36,535 bases of DNA from Bordetella parapertussis (GTDB taxonomy: Bacteria > Pseudomonadota > Gammaproteobacteria > Burkholderiales > SG8-39), in the NCBI GenBank assembly GCA_945885335.1, contig CAMCYY010000003.1, positions 1 to 36,535 on the forward strand, written 5' to 3'. Both the position numbers and the translations under genes were made by a program. Every line of letters starts with the position of its first letter. Within the stretch, counting starts at the first letter, position 1. This document shows, one piece after another, positions 17,301 through 25,891 of this stretch. The notes under the pieces were generated by a model. That model was not told where the DNA came from, did no database searches, and worked only from the letters and a program-made list of their open reading frames with translations.

Positions 17301-17821
17301 TGGGCGGCGTGGTGTTCGCGGTGCGCCGCGGCTTTGGCAACAAGGGCATGCTGGTGCAGCTCTCCGATGGCACCGAGTCCGAGCCGCTGGAGATCAATGT
17401 CTATCCGGAAGTCTTCGACCGCTACCGCAACATCCTCAAGGAAGACGCGCTGGTGTTCATGGACGTCAAGGTGCGCTCATTCCGCCCCAAGACCGAGGAG
17501 GGCGACGGTAACCTGATCACCCGCGTCACCGCCGAGCGCGTCTATGACCTGCCCTCGGCACGCAACCGTTTTGCACGCAGCATGCGCCTGTCGATGAACG
17601 GCAACGCTTCGCAGGCCGGTGCGGGTGCGGTAGGGCGGCTGAAGAAACTGCTCGAACCGCATCGCAACGGCGCCTGCCCGGTGGAAATCCAGTACAGCAA
17701 TGGCGATGCGAAGGTGGAACTGCGCCTTGGTGATGACTGGCGCGTGAAGCTCGACGATGCGCTGATGACTTCGCTCAACGAATGGCTGAAGCCGGAGAAC
17801 GTGCAGGTGAATTACGGCTGA
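14321..17821 (+). CDS. dnaE: DNA polymerase III subunit alpha
   Basis: DnaE is the replicative polymerase of the Pol III holoenzyme. The 1166-aa product starts with the PHP domain (FVHLRLHSEYSITDG). The palm follows, with GPGRGSGAGSLVAYSLGITD and the catalytic aspartates in PDFDIDF around residue 400, then the fingers with the YRPGPMDLIPEY region. The clamp-binding motif QVSLF is at 921-925, followed by the OB and tau-binding C-terminal parts. GTG 14321 begins the conserved sequence (NPRFVHLRLHSEY). The upstream ATG 14243 would add 26 unrelated residues and lies before the likely promoter. The length is normal for DnaE1. Confidence 0.96.
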   Translation: MNPRFVHLRLHSEYSITDGIVRIDDAVAHAAKDGMPALAITDLANLFGMVKFYKAARKKGVKPVIGCELWITNDSERDKPHRLIVLVQSRAGYLHLCQLLTRAWLENPHRGRAEVRKDWFQTDGTEGLIALSGAMNGDVGAALLQGNAKQAERLAGEWAKLFPKRYYLELQRSGAKQSEAWLQASVQLAGRTGLPAVATHPVQFITPEEYTAHEARVCISEGHVLSDQRRPRHFNETNYFLSQAEMCELFADLPEALANSVEIARRCNLELELGKSKLPQFPTPGGESLDDYLMSQAKIGLEKRLASLYPDAAARAAAAPRYYERLSFEAGTIGQMGFPGYFLIVADFINWAKNNGVPVGPGRGSGAGSLVAYSLGITDLDPLRYNLLFERFLNPERVSMPDFDIDFCQDGRDRVIDYVRNKYGKECVSQIATFGTMAAKAVVRDVARVLEWPYSRAVELAKLIPFQPGKVVTLKPRTDPNDTQTIYAREVEPQISQREESDEETRELLALCMQLEGLTRNVGMHAGGVLIAPGKLTDFCPLYAAQGSDNVVSQLDKDDVEAAGLVKFDFLGLTTLTVLDWALGNIKRLDPSFNLTLEQIPLDDVAAYRIFSSANTATVFQFESRGMRDLLKRARPDRFEDIIALVALYRPGPMDLIPEYCDRKHGKAVEYPDPRVESILSETYGIMVYQEQVMQMAQIVGGYSLGGADLLRRAMGKKKADEMAEQRSLFRAGSAVGGLTERKADEIFNLMEKFAGYGFNKSHAAAYALVAYHTAWFKAHHPSAFMAANMSAAMDDTDKLCLFWRDALTNGLKVQAPDINVGEYRFVPVDGATIRYGLGAVKGTGESAIGAIIRAREAGGPFRDVFDLCQRVDKRTVNRRVIEALVRAGAFDKLNDNRASVLATVGIAMEAADQAERNANQVSLFGGGGDEQAETGLAMIARPRWSERERLAEEKAALGYYFSGHPFTGYAKEVRQFLRTDIRRALTGDGEKTMGGVVFAVRRGFGNKGMLVQLSDGTESEPLEINVYPEVFDRYRNILKEDALVFMDVKVRSFRPKTEEGDGNLITRVTAERVYDLPSARNRFARSMRLSMNGNASQAGAGAVGRLKKLLEPHRNGACPVEIQYSNGDAKVELRLGDDWRVKLDDALMTSLNEWLKPENVQVNYG

Positions 17822-17848
17822 CGGTGTTGCCGGATACGGGTTTTTAAA

Positions 17849-17911
17849 ATCAGTTAGATAACAATTGCTGCATTGTTTCTTTATTGCTGCGGAGTTATTT
17901 ATCTAACTGAT
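17849..17911. repeat. AT-rich inverted repeat between dnaE and acyP
   Basis: ATCAGTTAGATAA (17849-17861) and TTATCTAACTGAT (17899-17911) are perfect 13-bp inverted arms around a 37-nt spacer, between two convergent genes. The right arm continues into AATAATG, matching the intergenic sequence at 29079-29106. It could act as a two-way terminator or be a small repeat family. Confidence 0.7.
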
Positions 17912-17923
17912 AATAATGATCGT

Positions 17924-18196
17924 CTATGCGCTGGGCCGGCGCTGGAACTCCGCAAGCCCCTCGTCGGGGCATTCATCCACCAGAAACTCATCGACATGCG
18001 CCACCGGCGGCCCGTGGCGCGCCCAGGTGAGCATGGCTTCGACGGCCTCGGGTGTGCCCTCGATCACCGCCTCGACACTGCCATCCATGCAATTCCTCAC
18101 CCAGCCGGTGATGCCCAGGCGTCCGGCCACGCTGCGCATGCTTTCGCGGTAGCCCACGCCCTGCACGCGGCCGCGCATGATGAGATGGCGAGCCAT
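17924..18196 (-). CDS. acyP: Acylphosphatase
   Basis: Acylphosphatase hydrolyses the mixed anhydride of small acyl phosphates. The 90-aa protein has both catalytic residues in their usual settings: Arg17 in GRVQGVGYR and Asn35 in GWVRNCMDGSVEA. It has the expected length and no signal peptide, so it is cytosolic. Its start directly abuts the stop of the membrane protein gene upstream, so it is the last gene of a four-gene minus-strand run from the SulP transporter. Confidence 0.95.
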   Translation of the reverse strand: MARHLIMRGRVQGVGYRESMRSVAGRLGITGWVRNCMDGSVEAVIEGTPEAVEAMLTWARHGPPVAHVDEFLVDECPDEGLAEFQRRPSA

Positions 18197-18718
18197 TCAG
18201 TTGCGGGGCTGGCTGCCTTGGTCGCCCCCGTCTTGCGGGACAGCCGGACGGCCCTGGCGAAATTCCTTGATCGCGGTCTCGTCATGCAGGGTGTTGAGTG
18301 TTACGGCGCTGAGCGCGAGGTAGGGCGTGATCGCCAGCAGTGCGCCGGCCACGGCCGGTGCCCACATGAAGGGCTCGGACGGATGCGCCTGCAGATAGAT
18401 GTCGCGCATGTACAGCACCCGCCGTGCTGCCGATACCAGCGTCAGGCCGATCAGCACCCAGCAGAAATATTCCAGCATGCCGGGGGCCCACTGCGAGTAG
18501 TTCAGGAGGCCGAGGCCGGAAAAAAAAGCGAGGCCCCAGATGCTGAGTAGCAGGATGTCGTTCCATGACATGCGCACGGACTTCGGCGTTTTTCCGAATG
18601 CATCCGGTCCGGGTTGCTGCAGTTTGACCATCTTGTAGCCCACGATGATCGCCGCTGCGCCGGCGAAGAGATAGATGTAGGCGAGCATGCGTATCGACAG
18701 TATGGGTATTAGTTCCAT
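18197..18718 (-). CDS. Four-helix membrane protein of unknown function, paralogue of the next gene
   Basis: I do not recognise this family. The 173-aa product has four hydrophobic segments near residues 11-28, 53-72, 77-96 and 121-142. It is clearly related to the protein encoded at 18747-19238: both contain WNDI, then GLGLLN, WAPG, LEYFCWVL, SAA and NTLHDE in the same order. Met at 18718 was chosen because an upstream extension to 18811 is Arg/Cys-rich and overlaps the previous gene. The C-terminus is polar with Asp and Gln. It sits 28 nt after its paralogue and abuts acyP. Confidence 0.75.
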   Translation of the reverse strand: MELIPILSIRMLAYIYLFAGAAAIIVGYKMVKLQQPGPDAFGKTPKSVRMSWNDILLLSIWGLAFFSGLGLLNYSQWAPGMLEYFCWVLIGLTLVSAARRVLYMRDIYLQAHPSEPFMWAPAVAGALLAITPYLALSAVTLNTLHDETAIKEFRQGRPAVPQDGGDQGSQPRN

Positions 18719-18746
18719 GCGGCAATCAGTTCCATGTTTTTTCGGT

Positions 18747-19238
18747 TCAATCGCGGGACTGGCTCGCGACCTGGGAAGCGGCGCGCAATTCCTCGCGCAC
18801 GCCTTCGTCATGCAGCGTGTTGATCGTCATGGCGCACAGCAGCACAAGGGGGATGACAGCCGATGCGGCACCGACGACGGCGGCGCGCATGTTGAAGGGG
18901 GGCGCGGTCGGGTCGGCGGCGAACTTGTCCTTCATGATCTTGATGCGCGTTGCCGCCGACAGCAGTGTGAGCATGCCGAGCACCCAGCAGAAATACTCTA
19001 GCAGCCCCGGCGCCCAGGGCTTGTGGTTCAACAGGCCCAGGCCGGCGATGAAGCTGATTGACCACACGCCGAGCAGCATGATGTCGTTCCAGATGCTGTA
19101 GTCCACCTTGCTCGAAGGCAGTTTGTCGGCCTTCTTGAGCAGATTGAGTGTCAGGGCACCGAGTGCCACCGCGGCCAGCCCGGCGATGGTGAAGAGCCAG
19201 GCAATCAGGCGCACGGGCAACAGGGGCAGGAAATCCAT
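18747..19238 (-). CDS. Four-helix membrane protein of unknown function, paralogue of the previous gene
   Basis: The 163-aa product has four hydrophobic segments with the same pattern as its neighbour, and shares the GLGLLN, WAPG, LEYFCWVL and NTLHDE motifs. The charged LKKADKLPSSK loop lies after the first helix. No known domain is recognised. It starts 41 nt after the SulP gene stop. The pair probably arose by tandem duplication. The conserved core between helices 2 and 3 suggests shared structure, and the pair may form a complex. Confidence 0.78.
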   Translation of the reverse strand: MDFLPLLPVRLIAWLFTIAGLAAVALGALTLNLLKKADKLPSSKVDYSIWNDIMLLGVWSISFIAGLGLLNHKPWAPGLLEYFCWVLGMLTLLSAATRIKIMKDKFAADPTAPPFNMRAAVVGAASAVIPLVLLCAMTINTLHDEGVREELRAASQVASQSRD

Positions 19239-19279
19239 CGGAATTTGTCGCTGATGTGGAATCGGGGAGCCAAAGGATA

Positions 19280-21067
19280 TCAGGTCGCCGATGTTGTGTT
19301 GGGCGTTGCACTGGATGCTGCGGCGGTTTCGGTGGGGGAAGAGGCGGCGGCGAGCGCCCGCGCCCGGATCAGGGCCTCGCTCATGTCCAGAACCAGGTTC
19401 GCTTCGCCGATGTCGTGGATGAACCCGGAGCGGTGGATGATGGACAGTGGCTGTGCGGTGAGGCCGGCGAGCACGAGCTGCGAGCCTTCCTCGCCGAGTG
19501 TGCGATGCAGGGCCTCGATGGCATCGAGACCGGTGGAGTCAAGATTGATCACCTGGTGCATTTCCAGGATGACCACGGCAACACGCTTGCGCTTTTCATC
19601 CAGCAGCGCCTCGATCTTGCCCACCGCACCGAAGAAGAGGGAGCCGAACAGCTTGTAGGCCATGATGCGCCCGGCCGGCGTGTCCATGCCCTCGGGGAGG
19701 GTAATGGGCTCGACGCGGGTGATCTCGGATACGCGATAGATGAAAAACAGGCTGGCCAGCACCAGACCGACTTCCACCGCCACCGAGAGATCGATGATGA
19801 CGGTGAGCAGGAAGGTGGACAGCATCACGGTTCGGTACACCAGCGAGAATTGCCTGAGGCGCGCGAACTCGCGCCACTCGCCCATGTTCCAGGCCACGAA
19901 CATCAGCACTGCCGCCAGCGCCGCCAGCGGAATGTATTCGGCCAGCGGAGCGGCGACGAGCAGGATGGCCAGCAGCACCAGTGCATGCACGATGCCGGCA
20001 ATCGGCGAGCGCGCCCCGGCGCGGATGTTCGTGGTGGTGCGCGCAATCGTGCCGGTGGCGGGCATGCCGCCGAACAGGGGCACGACAAAATTCGCGATGC
20101 CCTGGGCCATGAGTTCCTGGTTCGGGTTGTGGCGATCGCCGATGGCTGCATCGGCCACGCGCGCGCACAGCAGCGACTCGATGGCGCCCAGCAAAGCAAT
20201 CGTCACGGTGGGGCCAAACAGGTTGCGTGCGGTCTGCCAGTTGAATTCGGGCAGCGCGAAGGCGGGCAGCGTCTGCGGTATGCCGCCGAAACGCGAGCCG
20301 ATGGTCTCCACCGGCAGTTCCAGCAGCCAGGCGGTGAGCGTGGCCAGCACCAGCGCCACCACGGTACCGGGCAGGCGGCTGAACAGGCGGGCGCGGCCGA
20401 CGATGGCGGCAACGGCGATACTGCTCTCCGGGGCGTCAGCGACCACCGTGCCGGCGCGCCGGCCCAGCATCGCGGCGATGCGCGGCCAGAGGATGATCAG
20501 CCCCAGCGCACTGAAGGATAGTGCGATGGTCGGGAAGTCTGCCGTGCCGGCGTAGCGCCACAGCACGTCCAGTTGCGCGAAGAATTCGGCGGGCACTTTC
20601 GGGATGTCCAGCCCGAGGAAGTCCTTGACCTGCGACAGCGCGATCAGCACCGCGATGCCGTTTGTGAACCCGATCACGATGGCGATGGGGATGAAGCGGA
20701 TCAACGAGCCGATGCCGGTCAGGCCCATCACGAACAGCAGCACTCCGGCCATCATGGTGGCGATGAACAGGTTTGCCAGTCCATGCGTCTGCACGATGCC
20801 GTAGACGATGACGATGAAGGCGCCGGCCGGGCCGCCGATCTGGACTTTCGAGCCGCCCAGCGCCGAGATGATGAAGCCGGCAATGACGGCAGTGAACAGG
20901 CCCGCCTCGGGCTTGAGTCCGCTGGCGATGGCGAAGGCCATGGCCAGCGGCAGCGCGACCAGGCCGACCGTGAGGCCGGCGCCGAGGTCGGCGGTGAACT
21001 GCTCCCCGTTATAGCCCTTCAGCGAGTCGAGAAGGCGTGGGCGGAAACTGAACTTGATGAAAGACAT
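19280..21067 (-). CDS. SulP family anion transporter with STAS domain
   Basis: SulP proteins are inner-membrane anion carriers for sulfate, bicarbonate or dicarboxylates. This 595-aa protein has the transport domain signature (DLGAGLTVGLVALPLAMAFA, IGGPAGAFIVIVYG and AGVLLFVMGLTGIGSLIRFIP). It ends in a cytosolic STAS domain with VAVVILEMHQVINLDSTGLDAI. Met at 21067 (MSFIKFSFRP) begins the homology; a longer GTG start at 21169 adds a low-complexity tail. The substrate is not shown. It is first in a run with two unknown membrane proteins and acyP, and starts about 150 nt downstream of the metG stop. Confidence 0.92.
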   Translation of the reverse strand: MSFIKFSFRPRLLDSLKGYNGEQFTADLGAGLTVGLVALPLAMAFAIASGLKPEAGLFTAVIAGFIISALGGSKVQIGGPAGAFIVIVYGIVQTHGLANLFIATMMAGVLLFVMGLTGIGSLIRFIPIAIVIGFTNGIAVLIALSQVKDFLGLDIPKVPAEFFAQLDVLWRYAGTADFPTIALSFSALGLIILWPRIAAMLGRRAGTVVADAPESSIAVAAIVGRARLFSRLPGTVVALVLATLTAWLLELPVETIGSRFGGIPQTLPAFALPEFNWQTARNLFGPTVTIALLGAIESLLCARVADAAIGDRHNPNQELMAQGIANFVVPLFGGMPATGTIARTTTNIRAGARSPIAGIVHALVLLAILLVAAPLAEYIPLAALAAVLMFVAWNMGEWREFARLRQFSLVYRTVMLSTFLLTVIIDLSVAVEVGLVLASLFFIYRVSEITRVEPITLPEGMDTPAGRIMAYKLFGSLFFGAVGKIEALLDEKRKRVAVVILEMHQVINLDSTGLDAIEALHRTLGEEGSQLVLAGLTAQPLSIIHRSGFIHDIGEANLVLDMSEALIRARALAAASSPTETAAASSATPNTTSAT

Positions 21068-21215
21068 GAGGGCTCCATTGTTCGATGACGAATTGGCACT
21101 TTCGTATTTCGAACAACGGAGGGAGGACCTGAATGATGCAGGCGCTCGATGAACTGGCGCCGGCGCCACAGCGGGCTGGGCCGCTGCCAGTGGTCCCCGC
21201 TGATGTGCTGCGGTG

Positions 21216-23318
21216 TCACTTCACCTTCATGCCCGGCTGGGCGCCGGCGTCGGGGGAGAGAATGTAGAGGCCCGGTTCTGTTCCGCTCGCCGCGAGGACC
21301 ATGCCCTCGGACATGCCGAACTTCATCTTGCGCGGTGCGAGGTTCGCGACCATCACGGTCAGGCGGCCTTCCAGCGTGGCCGGGTCGTAGGCCGACTTGA
21401 TGCCGGCAAACACCTGGCGTGTGCCCAGGTCGCCCACGTCCAGCGTGAGTCGCAGCAGTTTGTCTGCGCCTTCGACGTGCTCGGCTTTGACGATTTTCGC
21501 GATACGCAGATCGATCTTCATGAAGTCATCAATGGAGATGACTCCCTCTCCTGCGCCAGCGGGGGAGGGCTGGGTAGGGGGCGCTTTGACTTGGTCGTTC
21601 ACTTTCTTTTTCTCTTTCTCCGGCGGTGCGGCTGCGGGAAGGTCGAACAGCGCGTCGAGTTGTTTGGGGTCTACGCGGGTCATGAGGTGGGCATAGGCGT
21701 TAATACGATGCCCGTCAGGCATCAGATGGCCTGCATCGTTCCATTCGAGCGGTGCGATATTGAGGAACGCCTCAACATCTGCAGCAAGTTTTGGAAGCGT
21801 CGGTTTCAGATATAACGTCAGCAAACGAAATATCTGCAGTGCCTCCGTGCAGATACGGTGCAGGTTTGCTTCTGCATTCGGATCATTGCTCTTCGCAACT
21901 TCCCAGGGCTTGTTTGAGTCAACAAAGACGTTGGCCTCATCGGCAAGCTGCATGATGGCGCGCAGGGCCTTACCGTACTCACGTTGATCGTACAGAGCCG
22001 AAATCGTGGCAGCCTCACCCTGAATCCTTGAAATGAAGACGTTGCCGCTTTCCATTTCCTTGAGCTTGCCATCAAAGCGCTTGGCAATGAATCCCGCACA
22101 CCGGCTCGCGATGTTGACGTACTTCCCCACCAGGTCGCTATTCACCCGCGCCACGAAATCATCCGGATTGAAGTCCACGTCCTCGACGTTCGCATTGAGC
22201 TTGGCGGCGATGTAATAGCGCAGCCATTCCGGATTCATGCCGAGGCCCAGATACTTAAGCGGATCAATCCCGGTGCCGCGACTCTTGGACATCTTCTCGC
22301 CGGACACAGTGATGAAGCCGTGCACATGGACGTTGTTCGGTTCCTTGCGCCCTGCGAAGTGCAGCATCGCCGGCCAGAACAGCGTATGGAAATAAATGAT
22401 GTCCTTGCCGATGAAGTGAATCTGCTCGGTCGCCGGATCAGCGAGGAAGGCCTCGAAGTCGATGCCTTTCTTTGCGCAGTAGTTCTTGAAACTGGCGAGA
22501 TAGCCCACCGGCGCATCCAGCCAGACGTAGAAGTACTTGCCCGGCGCATCGGGAATCTCGATGCCGAAGTAGGGCGCATCACGCGAAATGTCCCAGTCAC
22601 CGAGCGCCTTGTCGCCTTCGCCTTCCAGCCACTCCTTGGCCTTGTTGGCGACCTGGGGCTGCAGCCGGTCGTTCGCCATCCACTGTTTCAGGAAAGCGGT
22701 GCACTTCGGATCGGACAGTTTGAAGAAAAAATGGTCCGATGACTTCAGTTCCGGCTTGGCACCGGACAGCGCGGAATAGGGATTGATCAGCTCGGTCGGT
22801 GAATACACCGAGCTGCATACCTCGCAGGCATCGCCGTACTGGTCCTTGGCGTGGCAGTTCGGGCACTCGCCCTTGATGTAGCGGTCGGCGAGGAACATGC
22901 CCTTCACCGGATCGTAGAACTGCTCGACCGGCTTGGCGTAGATCAGGCCCGCATCTTTCAGGCGCTTGTAGATCGATTGCGACAGCTCGACGTTCTCGGG
23001 CGAATGCGTGGAGTGCCAGTTGTCGAATTCGATGTGAAAGCCGTCCAGATACTGCTTGCGGCCGGCGGCGATCGCGGCGACAAAATCCTCGGGCTTCTTG
23101 CCGGCCTTTTCGGCAGCCAGCATGATGGGTGCGCCGTGCGCATCGTCGGCGCCGACAAAGTGCACCTCATTGCCCTGCATGCGCTGGAACCTCACCCAGA
23201 TGTCGGCCTGGATGTATTCCATGATGTGGCCGATGTGGAAGGGGCCGTTGGCGTAGGGCAGGGCCGTGGTGACGAACAGCCGGCGCGGCGTGTTTGGGGC
23301 GGGTGAAGATATGCTCAT
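21216..23318 (-). CDS. metG: Methionyl-tRNA synthetase
   Basis: MetG charges tRNA-Met. The 700-aa protein has the HIGH motif in [14 protein letters not shown], a zinc knuckle with CPNC and CEVC, the KMSKS motif in GEKMSKSRG, an anticodon-binding helical domain and a C-terminal EMAP/Trbp111-like tRNA-binding domain ([23 protein letters not shown]). The linker before that last domain contains [10 protein letters not shown], which corresponds to a palindromic DNA repeat. The length is as expected for the dimeric long form. It is divergent from apbC, with 88 nt between the starts. Confidence 0.97.
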   Translation of the reverse strand: MSISSPAPNTPRRLFVTTALPYANGPFHIGHIMEYIQADIWVRFQRMQGNEVHFVGADDAHGAPIMLAAEKAGKKPEDFVAAIAAGRKQYLDGFHIEFDNWHSTHSPENVELSQSIYKRLKDAGLIYAKPVEQFYDPVKGMFLADRYIKGECPNCHAKDQYGDACEVCSSVYSPTELINPYSALSGAKPELKSSDHFFFKLSDPKCTAFLKQWMANDRLQPQVANKAKEWLEGEGDKALGDWDISRDAPYFGIEIPDAPGKYFYVWLDAPVGYLASFKNYCAKKGIDFEAFLADPATEQIHFIGKDIIYFHTLFWPAMLHFAGRKEPNNVHVHGFITVSGEKMSKSRGTGIDPLKYLGLGMNPEWLRYYIAAKLNANVEDVDFNPDDFVARVNSDLVGKYVNIASRCAGFIAKRFDGKLKEMESGNVFISRIQGEAATISALYDQREYGKALRAIMQLADEANVFVDSNKPWEVAKSNDPNAEANLHRICTEALQIFRLLTLYLKPTLPKLAADVEAFLNIAPLEWNDAGHLMPDGHRINAYAHLMTRVDPKQLDALFDLPAAAPPEKEKKKVNDQVKAPPTQPSPAGAGEGVISIDDFMKIDLRIAKIVKAEHVEGADKLLRLTLDVGDLGTRQVFAGIKSAYDPATLEGRLTVMVANLAPRKMKFGMSEGMVLAASGTEPGLYILSPDAGAQPGMKVK
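21544..21569. repeat. REP-like palindrome inside metG
   Basis: An 11-bp stem (with two G-T pairs) closes around a GCCA tetraloop, within coding sequence for the linker before the C-terminal domain. It resembles the short intergenic palindromes (CCCTCTCC...GGAGAGGG) that are frequent in beta- and gammaproteobacterial genomes. It keeps the metG frame. Confidence 0.6.
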
Positions 23319-23363
23319 AAGTCCGTGATTTTAACGCGTAAATGGGAGTGGATGGACGTCGCG

Positions 23364-23372
23364 TTGTAGAAT
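23364..23372 (+). promoter_or_regulatory. Extended -10 promoter element of apbC
   Basis: TTGTAGAAT, with TAGAAT as the -10 hexamer, lies 34 nt before the apbC ATG. It is identical to the element before dnaE (14269-14277). No good -35 is seen. Confidence 0.5.
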
Positions 23373-23406
23373 CCGACATTCCCGCAAATGCTTTCCCGGA
23401 GTCTTC

Positions 23407-24495
23407 ATGTCGGTCACAATCGAGCAGGTTCAGGCGGCGCTCACGCAGGTCGTTGATGCCAATACCGGCAAGGATTTGCTCACTAGCAAGTCCGCGCGCA
23501 ATATCCATGTGGACGGCGGTGTGGTTTCGTTGCAGGTTGAACTGGGTTATCCGGCAAAAACCCAGCTCGAACCCATGCGCCAGCGCGTCGAGGCGGCGCT
23601 TTCTGCATTGCCCGGCGTGAGTTCAGTGAAGGCCGAAGTCGTCAGTAAAATCGCACCGCATGGCGCCCCCGGCGGCGTGAAGCCCGTGCCCGGCGTGAAG
23701 AACATCATTGCCGTTGCTTCGGGCAAGGGCGGCGTGGGCAAGTCCACCACCGCAGTGAACATTGCGCTGGCACTGGTGGCCGAAGGCGCCCGCGTCGGCA
23801 TCCTGGATGCCGACATCTACGGCCCGTCCCAGCCCATGATGCTGGGCCTCTCCGGCAAGCCCGAAGTGGTGGGCAACAAGGTCGTGCCCAAGGAGGCCTA
23901 CGGCGTGCAGCTGAACTCCATCGGTTTTTTTGTCGAGGCCGACAATCCGGTGGTGTGGCGCGCACCGATTGCGACAGGCTATCTGGAGCAACTGCTGCGC
24001 GAGACCGGCTGGAATGACCTGGATTACCTGATCGTGGACATGCCGCCCGGCACCGGCGACATCCAGCTCACGCTGGCGCAGAAGGTGCCGGTCACAGGCG
24101 CCATCATCGTCACGACGCCGCAGGACATTGCGCTGATCGATGCGCGCAAGGGCCTCAAGATGTTCGAGAAGGTGGGCGTGCCCATCCTTGGCATTGTCGA
24201 GAACATGAGCACGCACATCTGCACGAACTGCGGCCATGAGGAACACATCTTCGGCGCCGGCGGCGCGGCACGCATGGCGAAGGATTACGGCGCCGAGGTG
24301 CTGGGCAACCTGCCGCTGGATATTCATATCCGCGAGCAGACCGACTCGGGCAAGCCCACCGTGGTGGCCGATCCTGACGGTCGTGTCGCCGACATCTACC
24401 GCGCGATTGCGCGGCGGGCTGCGGTGAAAATCGCCGATCTGCAGAAGAACCTGTCGTCGAAGTTTCCGAGCATCGTCATCCAGAAGAACACCTGA
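23407..24495 (+). CDS. apbC: Iron-sulfur cluster carrier protein ApbC (Mrp)
   Basis: ApbC/Mrp is a MinD-type P-loop ATPase that carries Fe-S clusters to apoproteins. The 362-aa protein has an N-terminal MIP18-like domain and the deviant Walker A motif SGKGGVGKST near residues 104-113. It also has VDMPPGTGDIQLTL and the cluster-binding CxxC in ICTNCGHEEHIFG. The usual WRGPM segment here reads WRAPI, a mild change. It is divergent from metG and is followed one base later by the dCTP deaminase gene, a common betaproteobacterial pair. Confidence 0.95.
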   Translation: MSVTIEQVQAALTQVVDANTGKDLLTSKSARNIHVDGGVVSLQVELGYPAKTQLEPMRQRVEAALSALPGVSSVKAEVVSKIAPHGAPGGVKPVPGVKNIIAVASGKGGVGKSTTAVNIALALVAEGARVGILDADIYGPSQPMMLGLSGKPEVVGNKVVPKEAYGVQLNSIGFFVEADNPVVWRAPIATGYLEQLLRETGWNDLDYLIVDMPPGTGDIQLTLAQKVPVTGAIIVTTPQDIALIDARKGLKMFEKVGVPILGIVENMSTHICTNCGHEEHIFGAGGAARMAKDYGAEVLGNLPLDIHIREQTDSGKPTVVADPDGRVADIYRAIARRAAVKIADLQKNLSSKFPSIVIQKNT

Positions 24496-24496
24496 G

Positions 24497-25702
24497 ATGA
24501 GCAAGGCCCCGTCCATGGATTCCCCAGCGAGCCTTCCCGGCGCAATCGTAGCAACGCGAAGCAGCGACTACACCGGAATCCTGCCCAGCCAGAAGATCAG
24601 GGAGATGCTGAACAACAACGGGATTCGGGCGTTGTTGCATGCGGTGACGGACGACCAGATACAGCCTGCCAGCATTGACCTGCGACTGGGTGATTTCGCC
24701 TATCCCGTCGATACGAGTTTTTTGCCGGGCAAGGGTGTCAGGGTTCTGGACAAGTTGAAGCAACTGGATGAGCAGTTCGAAGATTTCAAGGTCGATCTTC
24801 GCAATGGCGGCATGCTGGAGAAGGGGCGCATCTATGTGGTGCCCCTGATCGAGTCCATCAAGCTCAAAAGCGAAGTGGCGGCCTTTGCGAATCCCAAGAG
24901 TTCAACCGGACGGCTGGACATATTGACGCGCCTGATTGCCGATGGCGCTTCCATTTTTGACCAGGTCGAGGAAGGTTACGAGGGCGAGCTGTACATCGAG
25001 ATCGCGCCGCGCAGTTTCAGCGTGGTGGTGAGGACCGGAGACCGGCTCAATCAGCTTCGCTTCCGGCGCACCACCGGGGTTGAGCCCAAGCCCATTTCAA
25101 TCGCGGACTGGAAGCAGCTGCTGGAGGGGGGGCAGGTGGTTGATCTCTCCACCCAGGAACACCGGGCGGGGTTCAAGACGGGATACCTGCCGTTCACGGT
25201 GGACCTGAAAGGCGCAGGCACCGAAAACAGCCTGATCGGCTATCGCGCAAAGAAGCACGCCCCGCGCATTGACCTGAAACGGCGCGACTACGACCCGCGC
25301 GATTTCTGGGAGCCGATTCATTTTCACAAAAACGCTTCGCTGATCCTTGACCCGGACGAGTTCTACATCCTCATGACCAAGGAAGCGATCGCAGTGCCGC
25401 CCGAGTACGCCGCCGAAATGCTGCCCTACGACACCCGCGCCGGCGAATTCCGCGTTCACTACGCGGGCTTCTTCGACCCCGGCTTTGGCTGGAACGGAAA
25501 AACGGGCAAGGCAGGCGGCAGCAGAGGCGTTCTTGAAGTCCGCTCCCACGAAGTGCCCTTCCTGCTTGAGCATGGGCAGATCGTGGGCTCGTTGCGTTAT
25601 GAGCGCATGGCCGCCAAGCCGGACATGCTGTATGGCATGGACATCAGTTCGAACTATCAGGGACAGAGCCTGAAGCTGGGCAAGCAGTTCAAGTCGATCT
25701 GA
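24497..25702 (+). CDS. 2'-deoxycytidine 5'-triphosphate deaminase, long two-domain form
   Basis: The 401-aa protein holds two tandem copies of the dUTPase/Dcd trimer fold. The first contains PASIDLRLGDFAYPV, NPKSSTGRLDILTRLI and the EEGYEGELYIEIAPRSF strand; the second contains the related RGVLEVRSHEVPFLLEHGQIVG segment. The family deaminates dCTP to dUTP for thymidylate supply. Most betaproteobacteria carry a single-domain Dcd of about 190 aa directly after apbC; this gene sits at that same place but is the double-length kind better known from alphaproteobacteria. It starts one base after the apbC stop. The exact reaction (dUTP or dUMP product) cannot be told. Confidence 0.85.
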   Translation: MSKAPSMDSPASLPGAIVATRSSDYTGILPSQKIREMLNNNGIRALLHAVTDDQIQPASIDLRLGDFAYPVDTSFLPGKGVRVLDKLKQLDEQFEDFKVDLRNGGMLEKGRIYVVPLIESIKLKSEVAAFANPKSSTGRLDILTRLIADGASIFDQVEEGYEGELYIEIAPRSFSVVVRTGDRLNQLRFRRTTGVEPKPISIADWKQLLEGGQVVDLSTQEHRAGFKTGYLPFTVDLKGAGTENSLIGYRAKKHAPRIDLKRRDYDPRDFWEPIHFHKNASLILDPDEFYILMTKEAIAVPPEYAAEMLPYDTRAGEFRVHYAGFFDPGFGWNGKTGKAGGSRGVLEVRSHEVPFLLEHGQIVGSLRYERMAAKPDMLYGMDISSNYQGQSLKLGKQFKSI

Positions 25703-25891
25703 ACGTATCCTCAATCCTCCCTCACCCTCGATCCTTCTTCCTGGCAGAAAGGGAAGAAATCCGCTCTCTTCTCCCCTCCGAGTGAGGCGGAGTCGCGGCG
25801 AACATGTTTGCCGCCGCCGAACGCCAATTAGAAATGATTTCTGCGCGCTTGCTGATGTTGTGCATCAATGAGAGCACAGAGACGATGAAGG

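Noticed and set aside
19256..20521. 421-codon plus-strand frame opposite the SulP gene
   Set aside because: It overlaps a clear transporter gene and has the usual shadow composition.
25713..25815. Possible second REP-like element after dcd
   Set aside because: The CCTCACCC-type text and the GCGGC(g)AACA palindrome are suggestive, but the arms are short and imperfect and do not match the metG hairpin.
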